From Syncephalastrum monosporum B8922 (taxonomy: Eukaryota > Mucoromycota > Mucoromycetes > Mucorales > Syncephalastraceae), in assembly GCA_000697355.1 (NCBI GenBank), contig JNEN01001275.1:1-64000 (forward strand): a stretch of DNA of 64,000 nucleotides, written 5' to 3'. The notes beneath the pieces are model-generated. The model saw nothing but the letters and a program-made list of their open reading frames with translations, made no database searches and was not told where the DNA came from. Position 1 is the stretch's first letter; each line of letters starts with the position of its first letter. Positions 38,371-49,566 of the stretch are shown in pieces. The translations under genes and the position numbers were made by a program.

Positions 38371-40134
38371 ATGGGACGCAGTAATCGTTCTGACACACTT
38401 TTCAGAAAAGTCGATTTCCCTGTCTATGGCATTGACTTTGCTGCCAACGACACGGCCGTAGCCGTCGGTGGAGGCGGTTCAGGTCGTTCAGGCGTCAAGA
38501 ATAAGCTCGTATGTTCTACCCTCATTACCTCCACTTGTCTTTATTCACGCATGAGTCGATCGCTCCCTTCGCATGCTGCTAGGTCACCTTTGATATCCAT
38601 GGCAAAAAGACGGTCATCAAGTCATCCCTCGACCTTTCTAGCGATGAGGATTGCCCCATGTCCGTGGCCTGTCATCCGCACGTATGTTATTAGGGAGTCT
38701 ACCTCGGTAATGCACTAACTAACAGCACAATTCTAGGATCCGGTGGTTGCCGCAGGTGTCAATATGTCTCCTGCCGTTATCAGAGAAGGAAAAAACGAGA
38801 GCTGTCGCTTGTTCGACATTGAGTAAGCGAAGACACTACCCCTGTTGTACGGGAGCGGCTGGCTGACAGGCATGATTTCCAGTCATATTACAGATATCCG
38901 GCCTCTTGAGCGCGTATCAGCAAGCACATCACAAAACATTGAAGATTACCAGGTAAGTGGAGTGTACTCTTGGGTGGTATTTGGCTTTTGCTTCCAGTCT
39001 TCCACGCTAAAGGCCACCTACAGAAAGTGTCCCGGTTCAGCCCCTCGACGGGCAGGTACCTGGTGACAGGCTATACCGATGGCAAGGTCTCCGTCTTCAA
39101 AATGCCGGAGCTGTCCCTTGCCTTCCCGCCTGTGCGATTCAACGGGGTCCAGGATTGTGATATAGACTGGGAGGAGCGCCATCTGGCGGTCGCAACTCCA
39201 AAGGCATTGGTGATCCTTTCGCTTGAGGACGGCACCATCGTCCAGGTGATAGACAGTCCGCGCATGAATGGCCGCACGGTCTGTGAGTTCCGTGCATGCA
39301 GGTAGGTGCTTTTGTTTTATGGTTTTGTCGGTGCGCACACGCAGAAACAACTCTCGTCGAACTCTATCGTTCTCGAAAGAAAGAGCGCCAAGATACGAAC
39401 CCCTTAGAAGGACAGTTCCTGACGCTCCTTCATTTCCTAGGTATGCGCGGGGCAACAAATTGTATGCGGCGGTGAACCCTGTATCACGGGGCAAAGGCTT
39501 CATCTGTGTCTGGTCCACTCGTCGCTATCCTTTGAAGAAAGCGCGTACGGCGAGCGTGTGCCGCAAAAGTATCACAAGCTTCTGTGTGAGGTAAAAATAA
39601 AAAAAAAAGAGTACATCATGCAAGCTTAAATCCGACTTGCCTTTTTTTTTTTTTCACGATTTAGCCCAGCAGGAAACTTGCTTGCGTATGCATCTTCTGA
39701 TCTGACGATTGGTTTGGTTGACGCGAAATCACTCAGGGTAAGAAAGGGGGCCCACCTTCAACGGAAAAAAAAGCCATGGAACCCCGTAGGGGAAACGATG
39801 AATGAGTCATGCATCTAAATTCATTACCGCATAAAACAGCCCGTCCTACAGGTGAAAAAAGCGCACGAGTTTGCCATCACCAGCCTGGCTTTCAACCGCA
39901 CAGGACACTATCTCGCTAGTGCAGGAGCTGATACCCGGTGCCGTATTACGCGGGTTCCTGATGACCGCGAATTGCGTAGTAGGTCTTCCTATTCGCGTCT
40001 GGCAGATGGGCTCATGCCGTTTTCGTTTAGGTTTCAATCTCGCCACGCCGATATACGCTGCCCTCTGTGTACCACTTTTGATCCTTCTGTTGCATATTAT
40101 TACGCTGATGACCGACACCCACTACTCCTATTGA
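38371..40134 (+). CDS. SEC12: Sec12/PREB-type WD40 guanine-nucleotide exchange factor for Sar1
   Basis: Exons: 38371..38508, 38583..38681, 38737..38822, 38883..38952, 39024..39301, 39441..39590, 39665..39737, 39852..39978, 40031..40134; 374 aa. The N-terminus FPVYGIDFA then GGGGSGRSGVKNKL (33-46) is the potassium-binding K-loop of Sec12. WD40 blades follow (SRFSPSTGRYLVTGYTDGKV, SLAFNRTGHYLASAGAD). A single hydrophobic segment near the C-terminus (AALCVPLLILLLHIITLM) anchors it as a type II ER protein with a short lumenal tail of about ten residues, far shorter than in yeast. Sec12 loads Sar1 with GTP to start COPII coat assembly at the ER. The last donor could be GTAGTA three bases earlier; both keep frame. 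It ends 67 bp from the convergent SxIP gene. Confidence 0.88.
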
Positions 40135-40201
40135 ACAAACGTGTATTATGTATGAATGGAATATATGAAGAAAGAGAAAGGAAAGAGGAAGGGAGACAAA
40201 G

Positions 40202-41534
40202 CTAAAAGCGCTTGGCCATGCCTATCCGGCTTTGACTTCGAATGCTGCTGGTGCTGGCCGAGGCCGTAGGCGGTCGCAGACTGCTGCCGGGTCTCGCTTC
40301 ACTGGAATGCGTGCCGAAAATAGAGGAGCTGCGGTAGGAGCTCAGCAGGCGAGAAGGCGGCGCGGGGGACTGGGCTCGTGCAGTGTAGTTATCAGAGGAA
40401 GGGGAGGTATGTTTGGTACGTGTCATTGGTATATGGCTAGCGCGCGAAGTGAGGCGACTGGCGGGGCGAGGAGGGGGGCTCCCGGTGGCGGTGGAGGTGG
40501 ATCGAGTGGAGGTGGTGCTCTGGGGTGCGGGTGCGTAGCGTGAGGTTGCCGGGGCAGGGATGTGAGAGGCACGTTTGGCGAGACGCGAGGGTGTGGAAGC
40601 GAGGCGAGAGCCCGGACGGGAGACAGGGTCGTGGCTGGCAAGGGTCGAGGTAGAGGTCGTCATCGATCGACTCTGCGTAATAGGAGTCGTGGCTCGGACG
40701 CTTTCGGAAGGTATACGGCGTGGGGTGATGGTTGATTGAGACGTAAAGCTATTTTCGCTGCTGATACTGCCCGATCGGTGTCTGTTGCCTGTTTTAAGAC
40801 AATATAGAAACGTAACATATTAATAGACGGACAACAACTTGAATAGAGAAATCTTGACCTGCTACTGCTGCTGATGTGGGTGGCGGATAGGATGACTTTG
40901 GGGTAGTCTTGGCGAGCGGGCGTGAAGGAAGTTGTGCCGGTGACTTGTTGGGTAGCAGCTTAAGGTCAGAAAATGCCTAGAATGGAAGGGACAGAAAAAG
41001 AAAGAGGGGGGTTGGTTTGAACGCGTGTCAGAACAATAAAAGAAACTTCGAATAAAAAACGAAAAAAGATAATGATTATTATCTGTAATACCTCATCCAT
41101 CTTCCAAAACTCCTCGTCCGAGTCGTCAAGGTCTAAATCAGCCAAATCGGGTAAATCGGTCTCATCGTCCATGTCGAGAGTGTAGTTGGCTTTGATGAGC
41201 TCGTCGAGGTTGACGCTGTCCTCGGAACTGATGGAGGAAATAGAGAGAGGCCTTTGGTGGTGATGATCCCTCCTGAATAAAGTAATTCAATTTCAGGGTC
41301 AATATAAGCATTGCATGCATTGTCTTTCCCAATATGTGCTACTCACGCATTTTTTTTATCCGAGACCACAGCAGCGGCAGCCGCTGCAGCAGTAGCCGCT
41401 GCTGCTGTTGCTGACCCGACCGCAACCGTTTCTGGCATCGCCTGGTGCACTCCCATCAGCCAGCCGTGTACACCGCTTCCACCGACCGACCCGCTGCTAT
41501 CTTGCTTGAGTCTGTACCCATCTTCATCGTTCAT
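40202..41534 (-). CDS. Ser/Pro/Arg-rich disordered protein with two SxIP motifs, candidate microtubule plus-end tracking protein
   Basis: Exons: 41534..41347, 41272..41092, 40976..40859, 40788..40202; 357 aa. No named family recognised. The N-terminus has an Ala-rich stretch, then an acidic block with VNLDELIKANYTLD and LDDSDEEFWKMDEAF (about 75-125) that looks like a conserved motif. The C-terminal 200 residues are basic and rich in Ser, Thr, Pro and Arg, with no fold. Two copies of S-H-I-P occur there in the contexts AKRASHIPAPATSR and TSRASHIPMTRTK, matching the SxIP motif by which +TIP proteins bind EB1 (SxIP within a basic Ser/Pro-rich region). RRIPSES is a weaker third. EB1 binding is inference. 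The intron at 40789..40858 has a less usual donor, GTCAAG. Convergent with SEC12. Confidence 0.72.
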
Positions 41535-44015
41535 TATTGTAATCGTCACTGTCGTGTAGTGTAATGTAGTAGAAAGACAAAAAAAGATACCTTTGCTCTA
41601 AACTTGCACGCAGGTAAACCCTGTGCTGGGTTTAAAATAAATTGCACACCTTCTCTCCGCATCACTGGTCAAAGCTCTCGCAGGCGACATATGCTGTTGA
41701 GCTCTTCTCTCTTTACTTGTTTATCACGCATCCATTCATTTTCAATTTATTGGCACAAATCCTAACATTTAATGGCCGTCTATGAGCCTGTTTCTATATG
41801 TATGAGTGTATAGACTGTGTGCGATCATTATTAGAAAGCCGTACTTGAAGATACAAATAATACATGATCACGACAATAAAAGCTACAATAAATTTGCGTA
41901 GCTACAAGTACTTGAGCAAACTTGGCATAGCTCCATGTCCAACTTGTACTAGGGCATCGAATAACGCTATTCTCTACGGTTCTCAAGATGAAATAAGTCG
42001 AAGATTAGTAAAAAAAAAACTTTGTATTCTTTGCTAGTTTCTTTATGTGAAATTCTGCTAAAAAACGCTTCCTCCAGTCTTAATGCCGTGATGTTTTTTG
42101 GCCTAAGCTCCCGGTGAAGATATTTGCTGAGGAGCTTGGGTTTCATCAAATTTAAGTGCATTGCTTCCGTAGTCCCACGTTCCACCATAATATTGGTATA
42201 TGTGAAGTACAAGTGACACATACTTGTGCACTGACCAACCGGCCTGTAAGATTCAAGAGGAGCATAAAAGCAAGCTTTTACAATGCAAACATATACGTGT
42301 TCTAGTGTCCAGTCCAGCAGGATTAATTACAGCTTCAGAAGGAAGTATCTGAAATCGTCCGTTGCACAAACAAAAGACAGACGGCAGACTCGTCGGGAAC
42401 GAGTCTCCAAGAGAGTATTAAGTAGCACATGCGCCGATCGCACCTTCCCGGACTGTATTCACATTAATACGATTTATACGCATAAAACAGAGGAAAATAT
42501 CCGAGCTTGAATGTTGAATGAGAAGATCGCGCGTAGTACACACTTGACGAGAGGAGTTACCACAATTAGGCGCACAAAAATGGGTGAATCAATGATAAGA
42601 CAGTCAAACGCCACACGGTTTACATGATGATGACACTGGTGTCTCTCTTCAATTATGCACAATACATAATACACGTACCCAAGGAAAGTCTATGATGTTC
42701 TTGTTGAATTGGATGCACGTAGCTTGACAGACGGTTTCCTGATAATCAAGTCTTATGCTCTTTCAACTGACTCATGCCACACTGACTGACTGACTGTTGC
42801 AAGGTTCATGAATGATATCGTCACAGATTAATGCCATTGGCAAGACAGAACAATTCAGACGACGAACAGGACAAAAAACACACGCGCATCTCTGCTGAAA
42901 AGGCGCTAGCACCAATGTACCTTAACAGAGACTATAACGTAGACATTCAAACAAGATACAGATAAGCGAACAGTAATTCTAACAATTTCTAACTCACTCA
43001 GCTATGGCCAAATATGCTGTGTGAAGTATAGTAATAGGAATCACAGTAGAGGAAAAAGAAAAGCAGAAGAAGGATCAGTTTTTTACTGACATAAAAAGAT
43101 ACATTACGTCTACTTAAGGATATTCATGTGTATACAGAAGTCCAGTGGCTCACAACATATTATATAGTAATTCAAAATTCTGTCGTGCTCAGGGAATGGA
43201 ATTGCATATCATAAAGCATTGTCCTCCCTTACTCATTGTTACTGCGGAGGAGTGGTATGTATACGCTACATACATGAGCCTTGTCTCGATTCAGTTTGCT
43301 GAAACCCAAACGGAGATGAGACAAAGCACATGTACAGTAACTTCTTGCAAATATGTTGAGCGACCGACTCCATCTTTAAATGAGAAAGGAAGAAAGAGAA
43401 ACGGAAGGAAGACGGGCTAGAAAGTTACTGCTGGCGTCCACGGAGAAGCCTCCGAAAAGGCAGTTTGACAATGTCGCGCAGACTTGATCTTTTCGATGGT
43501 GTCTGATGCAAGATCAACAGAAGCAGATAGACTCATGAGAGAAATTGATTCTGTATATAAGAGATATATGACTTTATTGTACAGTACAGTCTTGGATTGT
43601 ATAATGTCTTATCTGTTCTGGCTGAAAGACTGAAGCTTATTTATATGTTTTCCAAAGCTAAGATGGGTATATGGTCTTCGTATAGTGGTTTTGGTATGTA
43701 TACCAAAAGATATACTTGAGGAATTTGAGGGAGTGCGTTTAAAGGTGAGGATACGAAATTGGGGAGTACCATGAAGGGTAAGGGTACTGATCCATCCTTA
43801 CAACGTCGGTATCTGTCAACTAATGACTGTTGTTAATATATCGTCTTTGAGTATTCCTAGTATTACAGGATGCCCTTACCACATTCACACGGCCAGGACG
43901 GGCCGCGGCCGCGCTTCGTACATGAACAGGGCCTGCCTGGTCGCTTCAGTCCCCTTAACACGGTGTTAGATTCATTTGTACGAGCTATGAGACCATTATC
44001 AAAGATTCATCTTAC
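41535..44015. other. Gene-poor AT-rich region
   Basis: 2.5 kb. Scattered open stretches (41967-42221 minus, 42283-42510 plus, 43145-43420 plus) show no family, start context or splice partners. The part beside 41534 is the promoter of the SxIP gene. Nothing else could be supported except the possible terminal exon noted with the broken gene at 44016-44415. Confidence 0.45.
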
Positions 44016-44415
44016 ATTCGGCTAGGGCACCCATTGCTGCAGCGAAAGCGCGAGGATGGTCAGCCTTTGGTGAGCTGGAACCAGTTCGAGCGTTAAACGC
44101 GCTGCCTAGATACAGTAAATGTCAGACAGATGTGGTAAGAAGCAATATATGTTAAAGTTACCACGAGCTCGTGGTGGACGGGCAACAGCACCGTCTACTA
44201 AGGCCTTGAGGAGGTAAAGTCCGCTCACGTTGAGTCTTCCTGGTAGTAGAATGCGGGCCTGCCTAAAGGACCTTCGCCTCGATCCAATCGATATGGACAG
44301 GGGCTTCGAGTGTTTGCTGCTCGGGAACCTTCAAAGTGGCGACAAGAGCAGCGAGGGCATTTTTACCAGGGGCACGGACACGGCGTGAAGGGCGAGCGAG
44401 ACATGGTCGAGTAAA
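44016..44415 (-). pseudogene. Broken spliced gene fragment, unknown family
   Basis: On the minus strand a pyrimidine tract and TTTCAG at 44416 open an exon (44415..44162) whose frame reads KNALAALVATLKVPEQQTLE and HIDWIEAKVL. It meets a stop at a CTTTAGG near 44268. Shifting by one base there restores RQARILLPGRLNVSGLYLLK through ARPPRARG to a GTAACT donor. A second exon (44105..44016) begins after TATCTAG, keeps phase and reads SAFNARTGSSSPKADHPRAF to a GTAAGA donor. A terminal exon ending with a stop near 43885 is possible but its acceptor is unclear. Two phase-compatible exons argue for a once-real gene, now broken by a one-base insertion. No family recognised; upstream exons were not found. 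Confidence 0.45.
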
Positions 44416-44683
44416 CTGAAATAGAGATAAAAGAACAAGAAGGCCGCGTCAAGAAACATGTGTGGTGTTTTAAATAACTTTTAGACAATGAAATTGTAGC
44501 GCCAGGCAATCAATCGAAAGCGGGCGTTAAAAGATAGAACTTTGTCGGTATTATGGGACCATTGTGTTGGAGTGATTTATGATTGTGACTAGAGTTGTAC
44601 ACTTTACTGACCAAATGGACTAGGTTAAGAACTTATTTGACAGAGAAAGCGTTGATTCAATGGTGAATATGCCGAGCCGGGGC

Positions 44684-46405
44684 CTACACATCTGCGAACA
44701 CGCTTATAAGCAACTTTGCGTGTAATGCCGCAGGACAGGAGTTTCTCCAACAATGTGTCCGACATAAACCTTTGTATAGCCTGGAGTGTGCCGAGGACCT
44801 TTGGTGTGACACCTTTCTTCCGTCTCCTGAGGGTGACGTCTCAAGTGGTAAGTCGACAGGCCTATCCCACTGAGGGCCATGTTCAGAGCGACGTGTAAGG
44901 GCGTCAGCCTTGTGGTTTTTGCTGTTCAGGCGGTGGGCGTGGCGACGATCCAAGATTTTTGTGGTCATGAAGTACTCGAGACTCTTGTGGTAGGTATATA
45001 CGGTGGCCTTTTGGTGAACGCCTTGAGGATATTGATGGCAAACAGAAAAGCAGTCAGGGATCACGAGCAGCCGCTCATCGTAATTAGCGTAGCTGATTTC
45101 AGCAGGGCCTACTGACAGCTTTGAAAAGCAATCGGGTGGAGCCGGCATTCTGTTCTGGTTGGTTCAGAGCACTGGCGACCATGGAGCAGCGCTTGAGCTG
45201 TTTGAAAGCCTCTTGCTGGACAGAGAACCCTGTGACAGGAGTGTTCTTCTTCAGTAGCGCCTTCAGAGTGACGGACACTTTGGAGTAACCGTGGGTGAAG
45301 CGATGGTAGAAACTGGCGAAGCCTAAAAAGATTTGGGTATTCGGTTTGGGTGGTAACGTGCCTTGCAAAAACAAGGCAGCGAGAAGGCAAGATTACGCAC
45401 AATCGTCGGATGCAAAAACTACCTTGATGGTTGCGCCATGTAGTAACCGGTCTATGTTGGTAGAGCCAATGGATACCCAAAAGTTAGTGCAAGAGCTTAG
45501 AGTGGTTGCACGCATGGTGATGTGCCTGTATGATGGGCCTGTATGCAGGGGTGGTACGCAGGGGTGGTACGCATTCGTGTGTTATCAGGCCAGAGAGAAG
45601 CGGACGACCAGCGACATTTGCTATGTGGAGGGTTTGTGGGCTTACGTGCAGCGGGATTGAGTGATGTTGTACGAAATCAGGGTCAACAGACTTCCCATGG
45701 CACCACCGTCGACCACGGCCGTGTTCTTGACGATTGTGTTTAAATAGTGCCAGTTACGGACAGGGTGGCAGGCCTAAAAACCTGGTAGGATATGGGGCAG
45801 ACGATGGTAAGGCGGACACAGGATTGGACGGACAGAGAGGTTTGATAGTAAAACCATGTGCTTTGTTGGTATGACTCAAAATAAACTCTCTTCTTAGCTT
45901 CGGGTTTCGCCTTTTCCCGACTTGGCGGGGCCAGGCAGAAGCGGAATGGCCTGGTAGAGATGACGGGATGATGGCGACAGTCCTTCTCGGACACGTTCAG
46001 CGGGGAGAACTTGCGAGCGAGCAGCGCATCGAGGCTCATGGGTGTCATACCCGAGTCGTCGATAGGGCTGCAACTGGGAGGCGGGGGTGATGCGACGCAA
46101 GGTCAGGAAGGAGGCGATGTGCGAAAACGGTGTCGCTTTCGTGGGACTGGTGGTCGACGTTTTCCGTCTCTTTCCCAAATATGACTGTCCAACTCAATCA
46201 CCTTGAACATGTACGCGCCATAGTCTCCGTCTGGATTGTAGCGAGTTGAAAGCTCAACCTTCAGGCGTTTCGAAAGGTTGTTGCGAAAATTGACAAGGAA
46301 GGCGGGTGTCCTGAAGTCAGCACGAAAATCAGGAGATGGAAGTGGCTGCGTGTTCGGCGAAGGACGACGGGCACTGGCACAAGTCGAGAAGTTGCTCTTC
46401 GGCAT
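44684..46405 (-). mobile_element. Decayed Ty3/gypsy-type LTR retrotransposon
   Basis: Fragments in several frames on the minus strand keep retroelement order. At 46405-46110 is a gag-like piece (TPAFLVNFRNNLSKRLKVEL). At 45374-45150 is the end of the reverse transcriptase (IFLGFASFYHRFTHGYSKV). At 45148-44870 is the RNase H start (YDERLLVIPDCF) and end (VYTYHKSLEYFMTTKILDRR, KADALTRRSEHG). The palm motif YxDD, protease and integrase are missing, and frames are broken many times. No LTRs were recognised. It is an old, internally deleted copy. Confidence 0.72.
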
Positions 46406-47787
46406 GACGAACCTTGTTCACTTCGCCAAACTCGACCTGCAACTCGACGTGGATTGGTCTCGTTCCATCTTGATCTGTCGCGCGAAAGATATGAATGAAT
46501 TACAGCTATATTAGTGTACTTCATGACTTGTATGGGACTGTTGAGTTTATAAGGCTCGACTATCTGAAATCAAAGTCAAAGCTGGTACAATACAACGTTA
46601 TAACGCAAATAATATGGTGATTATGGCTTGGTTATTACTGTTTATTTGCTATTTTCTTTACTTCAGGCACAAGTATAGGGGATGTTTATGCTACATAGGT
46701 GAGAGAGAAGAGCAGAGGACCACTGTTCACGCGATCCAGAACAGTAAAATTAGCCTCAAGGCACACAATAACAATAGAAGTAGTAACTATGCAGGTATCT
46801 CAGCGTATTTGATGGGATCTGTGTGTACCTGGGAAGTCAAGCCTTTTGGCAGTTTGCCATTCCAATTTTTACTCTTCCTTGTACCTGCCTTATACGTAAA
46901 GCTTCCAGACGACTACCTTTTAGAGAGTGTGGCGTGCTTTAGGTCACGCGATGAAACTTATAGTACCAATCCCATTGCAGGCCTGTCCATCATTGATACA
47001 TACAGCACGTTGAAACACGTAAGCATTGGATCCTTTTGCCTTCAATACGGCATGATAGTAGCATATCATGTATAGAACGCCTTCTGTTCTCTTCATGCTT
47101 GCAATTCACTGGTACTGTACATTTGAGTACATGTATGAAAGAAATAAAAGACGGACATGGCGGAACTTGAGCCCGGTTTGACAAGGCATTTCTCTACACT
47201 ATCTTGAAAGGTATTATATCCACTAAAGTGGGACCCGCTTCTTCAGACTACGTAATGTCTTGCTCCTGCACTGCATTGTCACGGCCTCCTGCATCTATAC
47301 ATCCAACCATGTGAGGGGAAAACATCAGGCCGCACACCTAACGAGTACAGCCCTGTTAAAACCCGGTTATGATGAAGCTTATGCAGTGCTTGTAGCATTC
47401 TGAAATAGAACAAATCCCGGGATAGCGTTTTCACCAATAGAAGCTTTGATAATGTTGGTTGCTACCTGTGTGTTTGAAGAGTGAAACACTGCTTTCTCAT
47501 AAGCTAGCGGTACCTACTCTACTGTGAAGCAAACTGCAAGTGGTTTTTGATCGTGCTCAAGCGCATGATATTCTTCTACTTTAATCAGCAGATGGAGGGA
47601 TAGAGTATGCACTCATTGTAGCCTAACTTTGAAGATACTGCATTCTTTGAGATGATGAGCATATGACGGAATGGAAACTCTTGACTATGACGATATTTGT
47701 CATTGTGGTTTGATAATCTAAGGTAGTAAATGTATTTATATACAATCCTATACGCCTAGGAGCCAGATAGGGAATTGTGGAGGGCCA
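46406..47787. other. Intergenic, AT-rich
   Basis: 1.4 kb with no gene supported. The open stretch 46614-47075 (plus) starts with a hydrophobic run but shows no homology, splice logic or codon bias like the genes around it. The right end is the 3' flank of ITPK1. Confidence 0.45.
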
Positions 47788-48982
47788 CTATAGTGAACAA
47801 AGTCGCTTCTTGAGGATCTGGAGGAAAATGTCTTGAAAATCGGGCACATTCTTGAAACCTGAAGATTATTGTGAGCATGTATTAAAATAAGCAAACAGTC
47901 GAAGGCTTACTTGGAAAATAATTGACATCAACAACGTAGTGAATACCCGTGTGATATTGTAGCAAAACATCAAAGCCATAGAATGTCAGACCCTATCATT
48001 CGAGATAAGCAGATGTGTAGACCTATGCAATCATGCTTACCAACTGCTCCTGTAGACTAACGGCGATGCGCTGAAGGCGTGCACGGTCCAAGGCGGGTTC
48101 TTGTGACAATTGCTGACATAACCAGGGCATATCGGCATCGTTCGGTAGGCCAAATTGCTTGGGTAGCGTTTGGCTGTCAAAGTAGATGGGTGTGGTGGTC
48201 TGGCTGGAGAGGTTCTTGAAGGAGGGGCGTGTCGAGACGTAGAGCTCACCGTCGGCGACGTAGACCTTGATCAGGATGCCGTCATGCTCAATAAACTCCT
48301 GCAGGACAAGCGGGCTGTCAAAGTCAGACACGGCCGACATGGCCTGGGGGGAGGGTATCAGGCACATTTGGTGGGCCTCGACGGATGAGCAGGCCGAGCG
48401 ACGCTTGCAGATCACCGGAAACCGGACCGAGTCACTGCTCTCCCGCTGTGCGTCTCGCATAGATCCGTACGCCAGCGTGGTAGGCACCTTGAAATCGCCT
48501 CGAGCGGAGGCCGCCAGCAGCCTCTGATGCAGGTCCATGCGGTCCAGCAGGCGGCTCACGTGTGTCCATGGGTCGACGACAGGAATGGTTGGATGGGCTG
48601 CACAGAAATGCTATCCGCCTTATGAGACTCTGAGAAAGCAGGTCAATACGAAAGGGCTTAGGTTACCTTGAAGCGATCAAATTGATCCTGGGCTTCGCGA
48701 TCGTGATGCTGCAGGGCTTTCCCAGCGACGTCGGTAAGTTTGTGCACAAAGAGATCGAACTGTCCTTGATCTTCCAGCGGGCGGCTCAAATCAAGCCAGA
48801 TTACACGCAGGCCGTGGTGTCTGCGGATTGCCGTTCAAGAATTCAAGAGTTCAGGTGTGAATAGTGTTTCTTTGTAGCAAACTCTGAAAGACATACGTAG
48901 CGCGTTCTTCAAGCCCGGCGAAACCATTCTGGGCGATCTTTTTCTTGGAGAACAAGAGCCCAATCGTCTTGGACGTCGTCAT
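47788..48982 (-). CDS. ITPK1: Inositol-tetrakisphosphate 1-kinase (ITPK1 family, ATP-grasp)
   Basis: Exons: 48982..48897, 48820..48667, 48610..48041, 47992..47911, 47858..47788; 320 aa, the family's usual length. The N-terminus KTIGLLFSKKKI matches the inositol-binding domain; HPTIPVVDPWTHVSRLLDR is the family hallmark. The ATP-grasp core follows with FPVICKRRSA (the nucleotide-binding Lys), VLQEFIEHDGILIKVYVADG, and the metal-binding block YVVDVNYFPSFKNV. Family members phosphorylate inositol 3,4,5,6-tetrakisphosphate and 1,3,4-trisphosphate, feeding InsP5/InsP6 synthesis. The family is well known in plants, animals and amoebae, while Saccharomyces lacks it and uses Arg82/Ipk1. All catalytic blocks appear intact. 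The C-terminus is short, ending soon after the metal site. Confidence 0.92.
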
Positions 48983-49566
48983 GAAGCAAGCGGTGCCGAT
49001 AACCTCGCGGGGTTTCCTCTCCAATTTTGAAACTCTTCGACAGGACCTATTTATTACAGGCACCCTATTTGGCTTTCCACGCTGTTTATCAAATCCATAT
49101 CCATGTGGACAGAGCACATGACCGGCAGAGCACAGCCAAGGCCATGCATTATTCATGGACATGCAAGGGTGAAGCTAGGGAAGCAAGTCGCATAATCGAT
49201 AATGTTCAAAATGACGACTGGTCGTACATAACAATGCAGACATACCAAATTTGTAAGAACAAAAAGGAAAAGAACCATGGCCCGACCCAGGCCTTCATCC
49301 TTCGTTTGGCATTTTTCCATCCTAAAACTGAAGTAACGGACAAAGCAACACTGGCTCCCATTGTCTATCGACGCTGCTCTTGGTTGGGTCCTTTAAAAAG
49401 GTGTTAATCCGTCGCTGGAAATTTTACACACGAATTTTTCGGTTTTCTTCCCTCTTTTTTCTGCGTCCACCTATTTCTCAGATCCGCCGCGTGCTTTGGT
49501 AAAGACTACAGCTGTGGACGAGCACTATTGACTCACAATTTCCAGAGTCTTGGTCCAGTCTGTAAG
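48983..49566. other. Divergent intergenic region, ITPK1 / Myb-like gene
   Basis: 584 bp between two divergent start codons, so it contains both promoters. A pyrimidine-rich stretch (49440-49475) lies before the plus-strand start. No gene seen. Confidence 0.5.

Noticed and set aside
46614..47075. 153-codon open frame with a hydrophobic start
   Set aside because: AT-rich, no family resemblance, no splice partners, and it lies in a relic-rich interval.
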